Shown here: in pieces, positions 8,047 to 17,335 of the stretch
How the letters are laid out: the number at the start of each line of letters is the position of its first letter
Numbering within the stretch: position 1 is the first letter of the stretch
Assembly (NCBI GenBank): GCA_049791675.1
Contig: JBARAD010000299.1
Location: forward strand, 1 to 62,532
Length of the DNA stretch: 62,532 nucleotides
Direction: 5' to 3'
Source: Chryseosolibacter sp049791675
GTDB lineage: Bacteria; Bacteroidota; Bacteroidia; Cytophagales; Cyclobacteriaceae
Program-made: the position numbers and the translations under genes
The notes under the pieces: model-generated
The model's input: the letters and a program-made list of their open reading frames with translations, nothing else
The model's database searches: none
Told to the model about the DNA's origin: nothing

Positions 8047-10773
8047 TTAGCGATGAACTTCCAGTGACTGCAACTGAAATGCCGCTGATTCATTTTCGTG
8101 GCTCCTTCCGTCTTTTTCAAATACAATATAAAGATCCTGTTTACCTTCTTTTTGCTTTAGCTCCGTCCGGCTTTTGTTCCAGTTAAATTGAAGTTCTCCC
8201 CCATTCAGCTGCGCGGGCTTTCGGTTGTCTTTTGAAACTACCACACTGCCAATTTCTTCTCCGTCAGGGCGACCGATCCTTAGCGAAAGTCGCCCGCCAG
8301 TCTGATGGGACGCTGTAAGGAACGTGATCGACCTGACATCCGAAAGATCGATGTCTTCGAATAACAACCATGCCGCATTTTCGGTAAAAGCGACTTCGCG
8401 GGTGGACTTCGTCACTCCTTTCTCCGCATTGGCAGCCACTGCATTCATCACAGGACTCCTGAAAATGATACGTTGTCTTACCGTATTTGATCCGACACCA
8501 GTTATCGGTTTGTCTTTGTACAAAGTAGTCAGGATATAGTCACCCCGCGACTGATCTTTCAAATGTGAATCAGGAACGAACGTCCCTTCGATGGGAAGTG
8601 GCTTCGTGGCTTGCGCGTCATTCTTCAGCGATAAAATAAAGGAAACCATTTCCTCCGCTTGTTGCTGAGACAGCTGCGGGTGCGCGGACATCACATTTTC
8701 GCCCCATGCTCCGCTCCCACCGGAAACAATTTTCTTTGCCAGCTTTTCGATGTTGCTCTTTTCCTGAGGATAACGCGACGCAATTTGAAGATAAGCCGGA
8801 CCAACAGATTTATCGTTGATAGCATGACAGGCTTTGCAGTCGCTGTTCTTTATTAGCTGCCAGCCTGTAGCCGAACTATTGAACAAGTCCTCCGATTGCT
8901 CCACCAACGTCATATCTGTGCCCATGGTTGAGTATGTGAGATTAATGCTCACGTCGGATTGTTTTATTGTCCCTTCCCGCAGGCTTCCATCCTCTTTGTC
9001 CTGTATTTCGACAGCGTATCTGACAGGTTTATTGTGCCAGTAAAAAGTTTGATTTCCCTCAACCTTCAGCGCGACCTCGGGCATCGCGTTCCCGGCACGG
9101 ACTTCGACGGTGGATGCGGTTTGTTTCCCCTGGGCGTCCGATACAAGAAGTTTCACGTTATAGATTCCTTTTTCCCGAAAGGTGTAGGTGGGATTCGCTT
9201 CCGCTGACTGGACTTCTGTCCCATCAAAATACCACGCGTATTCAAGATGTGATGCTGAATCAGGATCAAAAGTCCCTTCGGAAGAAAACTGCACTGTCAG
9301 TGGCGTAGAACCAATGGCATTGCCTGCGGAAAGTTTAACAACAGGAGGTCTGTTTCCGCGCGTATATTCAATCCTGTAGAGTGCGGCATCATCATTTTTC
9401 GAGAACCAGTTCAAGCCATATTCCAGGATATACAGCGCACCTTCCGGTCCGATTTCAAGTTCGATCGGATGCGAAAATTTTTCGCCTTTCATAAAGGGTT
9501 CAATGGTTTGTACTTTACCGTCCTCCGTAAGCGTCACTACATTGATCCAGTCGCGCAGCCATTCGGCGATGAACAGTTTGCCATTGTAATAGGCAGGGAG
9601 CGCCGCGGAGCTATCCGTGCCCGCATGGCGATACAGGTCCTGATAATATACCGGACCGGCTATTGGCGATTTCCCTCCCGTTCCCAGATGCTGAAATTCT
9701 TTGGATTCATCGTAAGAATACCAGATCATCGCTCCTGTTGCAGGCGGAAGATTCCGGATACCGGTATTGTTGACAGAAGTATTGACGGGCCTTTGCGCAT
9801 CGAAAAAAGGTCCGACCTTATCAGTTGCAAAATCGAAGTCGGCATAGGCGGCATTGGGTCCGGCCAGATACGGCCAGCCAAAAAAGCCTGCCTCCCTTGC
9901 CACATTCCACTCATCATAGCTGATCGGTCCCCTGGATGGGTTATCGATGGTGTTTTGTCCAACGTCCCCCCAGAAGAGCCACTTACGCCTGGGATCAACA
10001 GAAATCCTGTACGGATTCCTGCATCCCATCACATAGATCTCCGGCCGCGCAAGTGAGTCGCCTTCAGAAAACAGATTTCCTTCCGGAATGGAATAACTTC
10101 CATCCTCCTCAACATGTATCCTCAATATTTTCCCACGCAAGTCGTTGGTGTTCCCGGCTGTTCTTTGCGCATCCCAGTATTCGCGGCCTTTGCGTTCATC
10201 GATGGAATTATAATAACCAGGATTATGCGGATTGGTGTTATCACCCACAGCAATAAAAAGATTTCCATCAGGGCCAAAGGCAAGCGAGCCGGCGGAATGG
10301 CAACATTCTTTCCGCTGCGTAGGAATCTCAATGATCACCTTTTCGGACAGCGTATCCAACGCTTTGCCTTCCATCCTGAATCGTGAAACCCGCTGCACCT
10401 CGGCATCACCCGGCGGAGAATAGAAAAAATAGACAAAGTGATTGGTAGCGTGATCAGGATCCAGTGCCACCCCAAGCAGGCCGTCCTCCAATCCGGAGAA
10501 TACCTTTAAAGTATGAACCAGGGATAGCGCTTTCGCCCTTGGATCATAGTATTTGATCGCACCCTTTCTTTCCACGACAATAATACCACCGTCTTTCGCG
10601 AGGGCCATTTCCATCGGCTCATCCAGGTCACCGGCCAAACGGACCTTTTTAAAGCGGGTGTTATCGACAATCCGGTCTTCAGGATATTCCGGTTTGCTGT
10701 CCCTCGTACATGAAACGAACAGCATGATCGCACACAGAAAAAAATACCCGGCTCTATTCACAGGAAGTATCAT
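8047..10773 (-). CDS. Sorbosone/glucose dehydrogenase-like lipoprotein with PKD, cytochrome c and CBM-like parts
   Basis: A 908-residue lipoprotein; the lipobox LFVSC puts the lipidated Cys at residue 22. Residues about 40-470 form a glucose/sorbosone dehydrogenase-type beta-propeller (GLLGVALDP, GDVGQ, GFFGWPYLAGP). Residues about 475-560 look like a PKD domain (FDPDSASHLEYAWYFDG). A cytochrome c site follows (Cys646-K-A-C649-H650, with GPAYLQIA after it). Residues about 760-908 resemble a carbohydrate-binding beta-sandwich. Such proteins are thought to oxidise sugars in the periplasm or on the surface and pass electrons to the fused haem. The sugar is unknown, and cofactor use (PQQ or other) cannot be told from the sequence. 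No visible partner lies within an operon distance. Confidence 0.85.
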   Translation of the reverse strand: MILPVNRAGYFFLCAIMLFVSCTRDSKPEYPEDRIVDNTRFKKVRLAGDLDEPMEMALAKDGGIIVVERKGAIKYYDPRAKALSLVHTLKVFSGLEDGLLGVALDPDHATNHFVYFFYSPPGDAEVQRVSRFRMEGKALDTLSEKVIIEIPTQRKECCHSAGSLAFGPDGNLFIAVGDNTNPHNPGYYNSIDERKGREYWDAQRTAGNTNDLRGKILRIHVEEDGSYSIPEGNLFSEGDSLARPEIYVMGCRNPYRISVDPRRKWLFWGDVGQNTIDNPSRGPISYDEWNVAREAGFFGWPYLAGPNAAYADFDFATDKVGPFFDAQRPVNTSVNNTGIRNLPPATGAMIWYSYDESKEFQHLGTGGKSPIAGPVYYQDLYRHAGTDSSAALPAYYNGKLFIAEWLRDWINVVTLTEDGKVQTIEPFMKGEKFSHPIELEIGPEGALYILEYGLNWFSKNDDAALYRIEYTRGNRPPVVKLSAGNAIGSTPLTVQFSSEGTFDPDSASHLEYAWYFDGTEVQSAEANPTYTFREKGIYNVKLLVSDAQGKQTASTVEVRAGNAMPEVALKVEGNQTFYWHNKPVRYAVEIQDKEDGSLREGTIKQSDVSINLTYSTMGTDMTLVEQSEDLFNSSATGWQLIKNSDCKACHAINDKSVGPAYLQIASRYPQEKSNIEKLAKKIVSGGSGAWGENVMSAHPQLSQQQAEEMVSFILSLKNDAQATKPLPIEGTFVPDSHLKDQSRGDYILTTLYKDKPITGVGSNTVRQRIIFRSPVMNAVAANAEKGVTKSTREVAFTENAAWLLFEDIDLSDVRSITFLTASHQTGGRLSLRIGRPDGEEIGSVVVSKDNRKPAQLNGGELQFNWNKSRTELKQKEGKQDLYIVFEKDGRSHENESAAFQLQSLEVHR

Positions 10774-10898
10774 TAAAAGTAAAAACGTTAAGACTTATCG
10801 CGGTATTAAAACGCAATTTTACGAAAATTTATTCATGTACCTGAACACACTTACAGGTGCCAGCATCGCCATCGTGAACAAATATTGTCGCTCCTCAC

Positions 10899-10935
10899 AA
10901 AAAAAAAGATCCTGACACGTTGGTATCAGGATCTT
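10899..10935 (-). terminator. Intrinsic terminator after the GH106-like gene
   Basis: On the minus strand AAGATCCTGA and TCAGGATCTT form a stem with a short loop and are followed directly by a run of about nine T. It starts 22 bases past the stop of the gene at 10957. Confidence 0.85.
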
Positions 10936-10956
10936 CATCAAGTTCAGCAGTGGACG

Positions 10957-13929
10957 TTATTCAACAGGTTTGATGGTATAAACCTTTACAGGTCCCAACA
11001 AACCGGATCTGATGAGGGGAACTTCTTTCCACTGAACCCGTGTGTGGTTTAACCCAAACACATTTGTATTCGTAATATTCGTCCTTGTAAACTTGCCGCC
11101 GCTGATGGCATCCCCAACCAACCTGTTTGACCACGTATTGGCGATTTCAATAACCAGGGTGTTGTCACCTGGTTTAAGGATGCCGGTGACGTCGAAGCGA
11201 TAAGGTTTCGCCCATGTAATGCCCAACGGTTTCTCATTCAGCCAGACTTCGCCGACATGAGAGAGATCGCCGAGATCAAGGTAAAGTTTCTTTTTCTTCA
11301 GTGCGTCTGCGTTGACCTCATACTGGAAAGTTTTTTTATAGGTAGCGATACCGGAGAAATATTTTATTCCCTCCTGATCAGACTCCGTCCATGAAATGAG
11401 CTGCGGGAAGATTGCCCTTCTGGGAGCACCCCATCCCTCCGGAAAAAACACCTCCCAGGCGCCGTCAACATGCTGGACATTCATGTCATTCTTGACCGCT
11501 TTAGGTTGATCCTTCGTTCCAAGGTCAAAAGTTCCTTCCTCCCATAAGTAAATTCCGTCTTTGGTGTGATCCAGAAGCGGGGGCTGTTCACCCTTGCGGA
11601 TCTGCGCATACGCAGCGGTCTGCTTGCCGTCTTTGAATACAACAAACAGACTTCCATAAGGCGGAAGGGAAAGCGGAAGATTTACGTATTGAGTATCCTG
11701 GTTATAGATCGCTACAGGCACAATTTCGCCCGTCACGGGATTCCAGATTTCAGGTATTCTGTTCTTCTGCCTGAAACTGCAATTTCTGGAGATCCATTCT
11801 GATGTGGTGTTTCTCACAAAATAAAAATCCAGATCATTCTTGGCGTAATGCACATAGTCAAGCTCAAAAAACTCCTTGCCGGGATAGCTGAAATCAGGAA
11901 CAACATTCATTGACGCCAGCATGTCTGAAGCTTCGACATTTGAATACACCTTTCCTCCTCTTCCGGGCAGCTGGCTTTTCTCTACATTTAACCATAGCCT
12001 ATCAATGATGCCAGGCAATTTGGGATCGACCTTATAGCCGGAAACGGTTTTCGGTTTTGCGCCAACAATGGTTGCTCCCTGGCTGGCCAGCTCCTGAATC
12101 TTTAAGAGCACTTCCGGATTGATCCTGTCCTCATCGGTAAGGGCCAGCACACTGAACTGCGCATTATTCCTTGGCAATACCACTTTCTTGTTCTTCACAA
12201 CCGCCTCTTTCAGGATCTCCGTATTGACGATCTCGTAATCATATCCCGGTCCCGCGGTGAAACGACTGTTCTTGTGGCCTCCGTAATTGGGTATCGTGTC
12301 TCCATAGTAGTAAAGCACGTCCGCGACAAAATCGCCCTCCTGCAAAATGTATGAAATGCGCGCCAGGTAATCATTAAACGGCTTAACCTTGGGCCACCAC
12401 ACGCGTTTATCATTATAATGCGTGCCGGCGTGATACACAATACCGGGGTATCCGGTACCCGGGGGGTTGTGCGTCGAACCGTGCACGACGACTTTGTTCA
12501 TTCCTTCCGCAAAAGCGCGGTCACCGGAAGGCTTCATCTGAAACGGACCTTCGCCCCATTGCTGAAAAGAGGTAAATGCCTCCAACTCTACAATTCTGCG
12601 ATTATAAATGTGCGAAGCCGCGGAGATCTCTTTCACCACCCTTATGATGTCGATGCCCTTTTCATTGAATCGTCCGTGATGGATCCAGAATTCTCCCCGG
12701 GGAATATCCAGACTTCCCAGCGCTTTGATCGGTTCTACGGGAACGTTGTGCAGGGGCAGCCCGGGACCACCTGCTTCGCTGTTATTCTTTAATCCATACT
12801 TGTTGCAGACTTCCCTGGATTTCCTGTAGAAATTATTGATCATCAGTTCAGACAACGTCCTTTGAAAATCCGCCCTGAAGTTTGCCTGAACCTGGGGAGC
12901 AAACAATTTCTCGTCGAACAATGCCGGCAACAACTTGGCAATATCGTAACCGTTGATCTTCTTAAATTCCGCTGGCAGGCCTGTCGTCCAGGTAAAGCCC
13001 TTCATTTCATAGCTTGCCATATACAGACTTTTCAGAGCCGTCTTCCGCAGATCACCCAGCGCTGATTGAAGCTTGTTGATGATATAGGTGAAATGAAATT
13101 CAGTGGCTGCAGCATCGTAGTGATCCACGATAGGACCTGCTGAATGTTTGCTTGGCAGTACGAGGTTTTCCCCCGAATTGGAACAGATGTATCGCAGGAT
13201 CTCCCATTCACCTGCCGGCGCTTTCCAGTCGAGCGTTTCAGTTTTCGGGTTGTAGTGTTGCGAAACATTGATAACGCTTGCTGTATCGAGCGCCTGGCTT
13301 CCCGTATTCGAGGGCACAGCTAAAACAGCGATCTCCTGATAGAATACTGGCTTGCCATCCTTTCCGTACTCGATAAGTCTGGTCTTTCCCCAGGGGTCCT
13401 TCTTCGGAATTTCCGGAAAAGGCAATCTGTTTTTTTGCTTTCCGTCACCGTTGATCTTCAATCTGGAATAGTAGATCGATTTTGCTGCATGTTCGGGTGT
13501 CACCCACGTGCCCCCCGCATTCCAGCTGCTGGCCGTATTCAATCCCACGTCCAGACCAAGTTTGCCGGCTTCATCCACCGCAAACTTGATTACCTCAAGG
13601 GACTCCTTGCTCAAGTACGCAGGTCCGCTCTTCACGAAAACAGTATCGCGCGATCCGATTTCGAAAATGGTAAATCCGGAGATCCCCGCCTTCTTAAACG
13701 AAAGCAACTCCTCTTTCAAGCGCACTGTATCCACATTGCCCCCCAACCACCAGTGGTACACACTGGGATAGGCATTGTTCGGTGGGTTTACAAAACCCTT
13801 GGATAGCGCCTGATAGGTATTTCCGGTCTGCGCATAGACCGTCAGGGATTCCACCCCAGGTACGTAAAATGCCACCAGGAACAGGAGAAATAACTTTTTC
13901 ACAGAATAAATTTTTTGAATTTTCACCAT
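10957..13929 (-). CDS. GH106-like glycoside hydrolase (alpha-L-rhamnosidase type)
   Basis: A 990-residue secreted enzyme with a signal peptide (LFLLFLVAFYVPGVESL). The N-terminal block GFVNPPNNAYPSVYHWWLGG followed by KKAGISGFTIFEIG matches the start of the GH106 / alpha-L-rhamnosidase-like family catalytic region. Near the C-terminus (about residues 860-960) a GH2-type sugar-binding sandwich is visible (LYLDLGDLSHVGEVWLNEKPLG). GH106 members remove rhamnose from plant glycans such as rhamnogalacturonan; this one may differ in specificity. It is followed by a strong terminator and appears monocistronic. The family call is by signature only. Confidence 0.8.
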   Translation of the reverse strand: MVKIQKIYSVKKLFLLFLVAFYVPGVESLTVYAQTGNTYQALSKGFVNPPNNAYPSVYHWWLGGNVDTVRLKEELLSFKKAGISGFTIFEIGSRDTVFVKSGPAYLSKESLEVIKFAVDEAGKLGLDVGLNTASSWNAGGTWVTPEHAAKSIYYSRLKINGDGKQKNRLPFPEIPKKDPWGKTRLIEYGKDGKPVFYQEIAVLAVPSNTGSQALDTASVINVSQHYNPKTETLDWKAPAGEWEILRYICSNSGENLVLPSKHSAGPIVDHYDAAATEFHFTYIINKLQSALGDLRKTALKSLYMASYEMKGFTWTTGLPAEFKKINGYDIAKLLPALFDEKLFAPQVQANFRADFQRTLSELMINNFYRKSREVCNKYGLKNNSEAGGPGLPLHNVPVEPIKALGSLDIPRGEFWIHHGRFNEKGIDIIRVVKEISAASHIYNRRIVELEAFTSFQQWGEGPFQMKPSGDRAFAEGMNKVVVHGSTHNPPGTGYPGIVYHAGTHYNDKRVWWPKVKPFNDYLARISYILQEGDFVADVLYYYGDTIPNYGGHKNSRFTAGPGYDYEIVNTEILKEAVVKNKKVVLPRNNAQFSVLALTDEDRINPEVLLKIQELASQGATIVGAKPKTVSGYKVDPKLPGIIDRLWLNVEKSQLPGRGGKVYSNVEASDMLASMNVVPDFSYPGKEFFELDYVHYAKNDLDFYFVRNTTSEWISRNCSFRQKNRIPEIWNPVTGEIVPVAIYNQDTQYVNLPLSLPPYGSLFVVFKDGKQTAAYAQIRKGEQPPLLDHTKDGIYLWEEGTFDLGTKDQPKAVKNDMNVQHVDGAWEVFFPEGWGAPRRAIFPQLISWTESDQEGIKYFSGIATYKKTFQYEVNADALKKKKLYLDLGDLSHVGEVWLNEKPLGITWAKPYRFDVTGILKPGDNTLVIEIANTWSNRLVGDAISGGKFTRTNITNTNVFGLNHTRVQWKEVPLIRSGLLGPVKVYTIKPVE

Positions 13930-14188
13930 TCAGTAAAGCTGAATTTGAAAGTAGGTAGTCACCAGCCAATGGGATGATATTTTTTGACAGACGGTCACTT
14001 TTGATGATCCCTGCCCTGGGAGTTGTTTCAATTTTCTGAAAGTGATCGCGTTACAGATGATCAGCGGTCTGCACCAGGACATACCTGACGTTTTCCAACA
14101 GATCGGTGGACACGCACTTCTTCTCCGCGCTTAATAAGTCAATCCGCCAGGACAGTCTTTTGACTTTTTTTAGTTAAATTTTGTTCTT

Positions 14189-15175
14189 ATGGAAGTTCTG
14201 ATCTACAGTAGCCGGAAGTTTGAAAGGGAACATCTGACGAAAGCCCTTAGAAATCACACAGCGCATTTTTCAGACACACGCCTTACCCTGGAAACAGCAG
14301 CGTTGGCGAAGGGGTGCGAGGCGGCTTCGATTTTCGTAAATGACGATGCCTCTGCCCCTGTTCTGCAAAAACTCAGGGATGCCGGAGTGAAGTACCTTGC
14401 ACTGCGCTCCGCCGGATTCAATCATGTAGACCTGAAGGAGGCCCAGCGTCTTGGCTTGAAAGTTGCGCGGGTACCCGAATATTCTCCTGCGGCGATTGCC
14501 GAACATACCATCGCCCTCATGCTGGCATTAAACCGGAAGATCGTTCGCGCACAAAGCCGCATCCGGGATATGAATTTTTCGCTGGAAGGATTAACAGGCT
14601 TTGACATGTCGGGGAAAACTGCGGGCGTCATTGGGACAGGAAAAATCGGCCAGGTGGTCGCGCGCATTCTCAACGGTTTCAATTGCAGGGTGCTCGCCTG
14701 CGATCCTTATGAAAACGAAGAACTGAAAAACCTGTATCATGTACAATACACCGATCTTTCGACACTCTTTCGTGAAGCCGATATCATCACTTTACACCTT
14801 CCGCTGACAAGCGAATCGAGGTATATTATTCAGCAAGGGAGCATTGACCACATGAAGCAGGGAGTGATGCTCATCAACACGAGCCGGGGTGGATTGGTGA
14901 ATACGCGGCACGTGATCAACGCCTTGAAAACAGGAAAGATCGGCTTCTTCGGAATGGACGTGTACGAAGAAGAAGAGGGGTTGTTTTTTGTCGACCACTC
15001 AGACGATATCCTCCAGGACGATGTTATTGCGCGGCTGATGACTTTTCAAAACGTGCTGATTACAAGTCACCAGGCTTTCTTAACACAGGAAGCTCTGACT
15101 AAAATCGCGGAGACCACAGCGTACAATCTCGATTGCTGGGGGAAGGGACAGAGTTCTAAACATGAGCTGGCCTGA
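14189..15175 (+). CDS. D-2-hydroxyacid dehydrogenase (D-lactate dehydrogenase type)
   Basis: A 328-residue cytosolic enzyme that reduces 2-oxoacids (for LdhA-type members, pyruvate to D-lactate) with NADH. The NAD-binding loop is GVIGTGKIGQVVARIL (about residues 145-160). The catalytic Arg lies in NTSRGGLVNT, the Glu in GMDVYEEEEG, and the His in SHQAFLTQEAL. Length is normal for the family. The GMDVYEEE block and the closing QAFLTQEAL favour the D-lactate dehydrogenase branch over glycerate or phosphoglycerate enzymes. The T/A-rich stretch just before the ATG (TAAATTTTG) resembles a -7 box, which would give a very short leader. It is the only plus-strand gene between two minus-strand groups. 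Confidence 0.88.
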   Translation: MEVLIYSSRKFEREHLTKALRNHTAHFSDTRLTLETAALAKGCEAASIFVNDDASAPVLQKLRDAGVKYLALRSAGFNHVDLKEAQRLGLKVARVPEYSPAAIAEHTIALMLALNRKIVRAQSRIRDMNFSLEGLTGFDMSGKTAGVIGTGKIGQVVARILNGFNCRVLACDPYENEELKNLYHVQYTDLSTLFREADIITLHLPLTSESRYIIQQGSIDHMKQGVMLINTSRGGLVNTRHVINALKTGKIGFFGMDVYEEEEGLFFVDHSDDILQDDVIARLMTFQNVLITSHQAFLTQEALTKIAETTAYNLDCWGKGQSSKHELA

Positions 15176-15222
15176 AGCTTGCGCAGCATTCCTTTCGTAA
15201 GAACTACATGCACCTATCCAGA

Positions 15223-15309
15223 CTAAAATCTGATCTTTTGCTCCACAATCTTCTTAATAAGCTCCGTCGTGTTCTTTAAATCGAATTTGCTAAGGACATT
15301 GGCCAACAA
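15223..15309 (-). pseudogene. Remnant of a LuxR-type HTH C-terminus
   Basis: Reading the minus strand, 28 codons give LANVLSKFDLKNTTELIKK followed by IVEQKIRF and a stop. This is the typical last helix-turn-helix part of LuxR/NarL-type response regulators (compare the family pattern HLxNIxxKLxVxNRTELV). In the same frame a TAA lies immediately upstream (15310-15312) and nothing of the recognition helix or a receiver precedes it. It therefore looks like the tail of a deleted regulator gene. Confidence 0.5.
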
Positions 15310-15438
15310 TTAAAAATGAAGATCATCATTCCTTGAATCGGCGTGACAATGAAACCAGCGCGCGGTCAAGCAGGGACCGCAAGATTCCGCCAAACACAAA
15401 ATGGTCCCGGTGTCTGCAGAAAACCGCGCATCGGTGCT

Positions 15439-15807
15439 TTACGCTTTCATTGTTTCCTTCTTCTCCATGAATTTCATGATCAGATCAGGTACCTGTTGAA
15501 ACATATTGGATAGTCCTTTGCTCTGCTGCGTGCTTATAAAGGATATCTCATTTCCTTTGGTCACAAGAAACCCGATAGGATCGATACCAATGCCTGCACC
15601 GACACCGCCACCATGCCCTTTGCCTGTCTTCGCAGAATCGCCCTCGCCTCCGCCACTGCCAAAACCAACCCCCACCCGCACAACGGGCACACAGGTGAAC
15701 TCGCCAAGCTTGAATGGCTCGCCGATAACGGTCTCTGTCTTGGCTTCCTTCTGAATAAACTCAGTGAGCCGCTGCAATAATGTTTCAAAATTTATTTCCA
15801 TAACCAC
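15439..15807 (-). CDS. GerW family protein (YtfJ homologue)
   Basis: A 122-residue protein. The middle matches the GerW/YtfJ pattern: GEPFKLGEFTCVPVVRVGVG, then a Gly/Ser-rich flexible stretch (GFGSGGGEGD ... GGGVGAGIGIDPI), then GFLV and a final amphipathic helix. In Bacillus subtilis YtfJ is a spore germination-related protein, but the family also occurs in non-sporulating bacteria, where its role is unknown. Its start abuts the stop of the DUF2953-like gene upstream (15808), matching the ytfI-ytfJ order in Bacillus. No signal peptide is visible. Confidence 0.85.
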   Translation of the reverse strand: MVMEINFETLLQRLTEFIQKEAKTETVIGEPFKLGEFTCVPVVRVGVGFGSGGGEGDSAKTGKGHGGGVGAGIGIDPIGFLVTKGNEISFISTQQSKGLSNMFQQVPDLIMKFMEKKETMKA

Positions 15808-16320
15808 CTATTTTTTTGTGAAAAATCGAATCGTAGTCCAAAGGATCTTATAGACCCGGCCCTGAATTTCGAGGCAGAGAAAATTCCGGTTCATAAAATT
15901 GGTGCTGAAGGAGACCACACCTCTGTTCAGCAGCATGACGACAGGAACCATTTTGGCAGTGGCGACAACGTCATCCAGATCGACGGTACAAACCAGCTTC
16001 CTCAACCTGAAGCTCTTGAAAATACCCCTCTGCAGGGAAAGCCATGCTGAAGCCGATCTTTTCACTGCCCATTTCTCCTTGCGTCCTTTTGCCGGTTCCG
16101 GTCGGGTGCGTTTTTCTTTTTTAGTCATGTTGATCGTGAAACCAAATACCCTCAACCTGATCGCCGGCGAGTGCCACGGATGGAACGAAATCCTGAGTGT
16201 TCCCGCCTGCCTGATCTCATATTGTTCAAGATCGGTATTGATGTTTAGGTAAACCGGGGTAAATACAATCCACAGGACTAAAAGCAATGGCAGTAAGATC
16301 AGGATGAAAAATGCAGTCAT
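15808..16320 (-). CDS. Small membrane-anchored DUF2953-like protein (YtfI-like)
   Basis: A 170-residue protein with one N-terminal membrane segment (FFILILLPLLLVLWIVFTPV), then beta-rich sequence including GTLRISFHPWH and, near residues 115-150, VDLDDVVATAKMVPVVMLLN. The architecture resembles the DUF2953 family, whose Bacillus member YtfI lies beside YtfJ. The gene is immediately upstream of the GerW homologue with no gap, so the two are almost surely co-transcribed and may act together at the membrane. The DUF2953 assignment leans partly on this gene order and would need a profile search. Confidence 0.65.
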   Translation of the reverse strand: MTAFFILILLPLLLVLWIVFTPVYLNINTDLEQYEIRQAGTLRISFHPWHSPAIRLRVFGFTINMTKKEKRTRPEPAKGRKEKWAVKRSASAWLSLQRGIFKSFRLRKLVCTVDLDDVVATAKMVPVVMLLNRGVVSFSTNFMNRNFLCLEIQGRVYKILWTTIRFFTKK

Positions 16321-16706
16321 TTCTTTCTCAATCGGAATAACATACAGAACCGGTTAACACATGCCCCCTCATCCCACAACATTCTGTTTCAATGCCGGGC
16401 CTCATGCACAATCCGGAGATACAGGAAAGCTATGGGGAAACAACCCCGGGCATCCATGATAGCGGTCATGGAAACGGAAGATTGATATCGCATACCAGTC
16501 ATCCTTTTCAGACCTTGATCGGCGCCTGAAAAGTGTCAAACGATGTCCGCCCGAAGCGGATGATTCGCATGTCGATGTGGAGCGTTGGCCTGTAAATCAG
16601 AAGGTTGTAGAAAGATCTCTGGACCACAAGATTTTTTTTTTAACAATAAGGGAACGCACCCTTAATTCTGTTAATATTGCACTCCCACTTTAGTACGTCA
16701 ATAAAA
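16321..16706. other. Intergenic stretch without a recognised gene
   Basis: No open frame in either strand looks coding. The only noticeable feature is a T-run (about ten T, near 16630) about 75 bases before the small plus-strand gene at 16707. The divergent promoters of that gene and of the DUF2953-like gene are presumably here. Confidence 0.5.
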
Positions 16707-16883
16707 ATGTTAATTAAAATCGAGCCGGGCCAGGATTATTTACTGGATGGCAAAATCAAGGTCAAAGTTCTCAAGCCTGTCAATCGCTCCCAAACCATCT
16801 ATAATGTAGAGACCAATGGCCAACGGGTAGAATCTGTGGAAGTAGAAAGGCTTACGCCGATCACTGAAAAGGTGATGCTCTGA
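16707..16883 (+). CDS. Small hypothetical protein, 58 residues
   Basis: I chose the ATG at 16707 rather than one 30 bases upstream because the preceding ten codons (HSHFSTSIK) look non-coding and cover the A/T-rich leader. The product starts MLIKIEPGQDYLLDGKIKVK and is a beta-rich, charged, soluble peptide with V/K alternation (VESVEVERLTPI), compatible with a small barrel or SH3-like fold. No family is recognised. It is isolated, with several hundred empty bases on both sides. Confidence 0.5.
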   Translation: MLIKIEPGQDYLLDGKIKVKVLKPVNRSQTIYNVETNGQRVESVEVERLTPITEKVML

Positions 16884-17335
16884 AACGCGCCTTCCGGGAA
16901 GCCTGTCAGAAGGGCTCCAGGGAAAGCCCGCGTTTCCAGCCATGGCCGGTAACTGCTACCGGCGAACCGTTGTCATTTGGCAACCGCGTACACGCGCGCA
17001 CTTCTTAAAGCCGATGGGACGAAATCGTCGGCTACGTTCCATACAGGTGATGCTTTAGGAGCAGGATCAGCCAGCGGATGTAAAACGCTTAATTTCGACG
17101 CCGGTCAATACAACGATGTCGATACGCGCTGTTTATAAACGCCGGGTGACGTTGCGCCTTGCCGGCACTAGTTCAGGTGGATTGCCTTGCGTCTCTTATA
17201 CATGCACATGCACGTACCTTGCTGTCGTAAAGTTCATTTGAAGGATGCGACATCTCCGGAAATAAGAGACTTCGGAATCAACATTCAGAAAAAAGGCGTG
17301 CTTCACGCGTAATACGCGCCTGATCAGCGCCATCT
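16884..17335. other. Intergenic stretch, nothing recognised
   Basis: About 450 bases with stops in all frames, or frames with no coding character. The stretch is GC-rich in its first half. No terminator-like hairpin followed by a T-run was seen after the small gene at 16707-16883. Confidence 0.4.

Noticed and set aside
9469..10056. 195-codon plus-strand frame
   Set aside because: Opposite strand of the dehydrogenase propeller; Arg/Ile-rich and without any domain.
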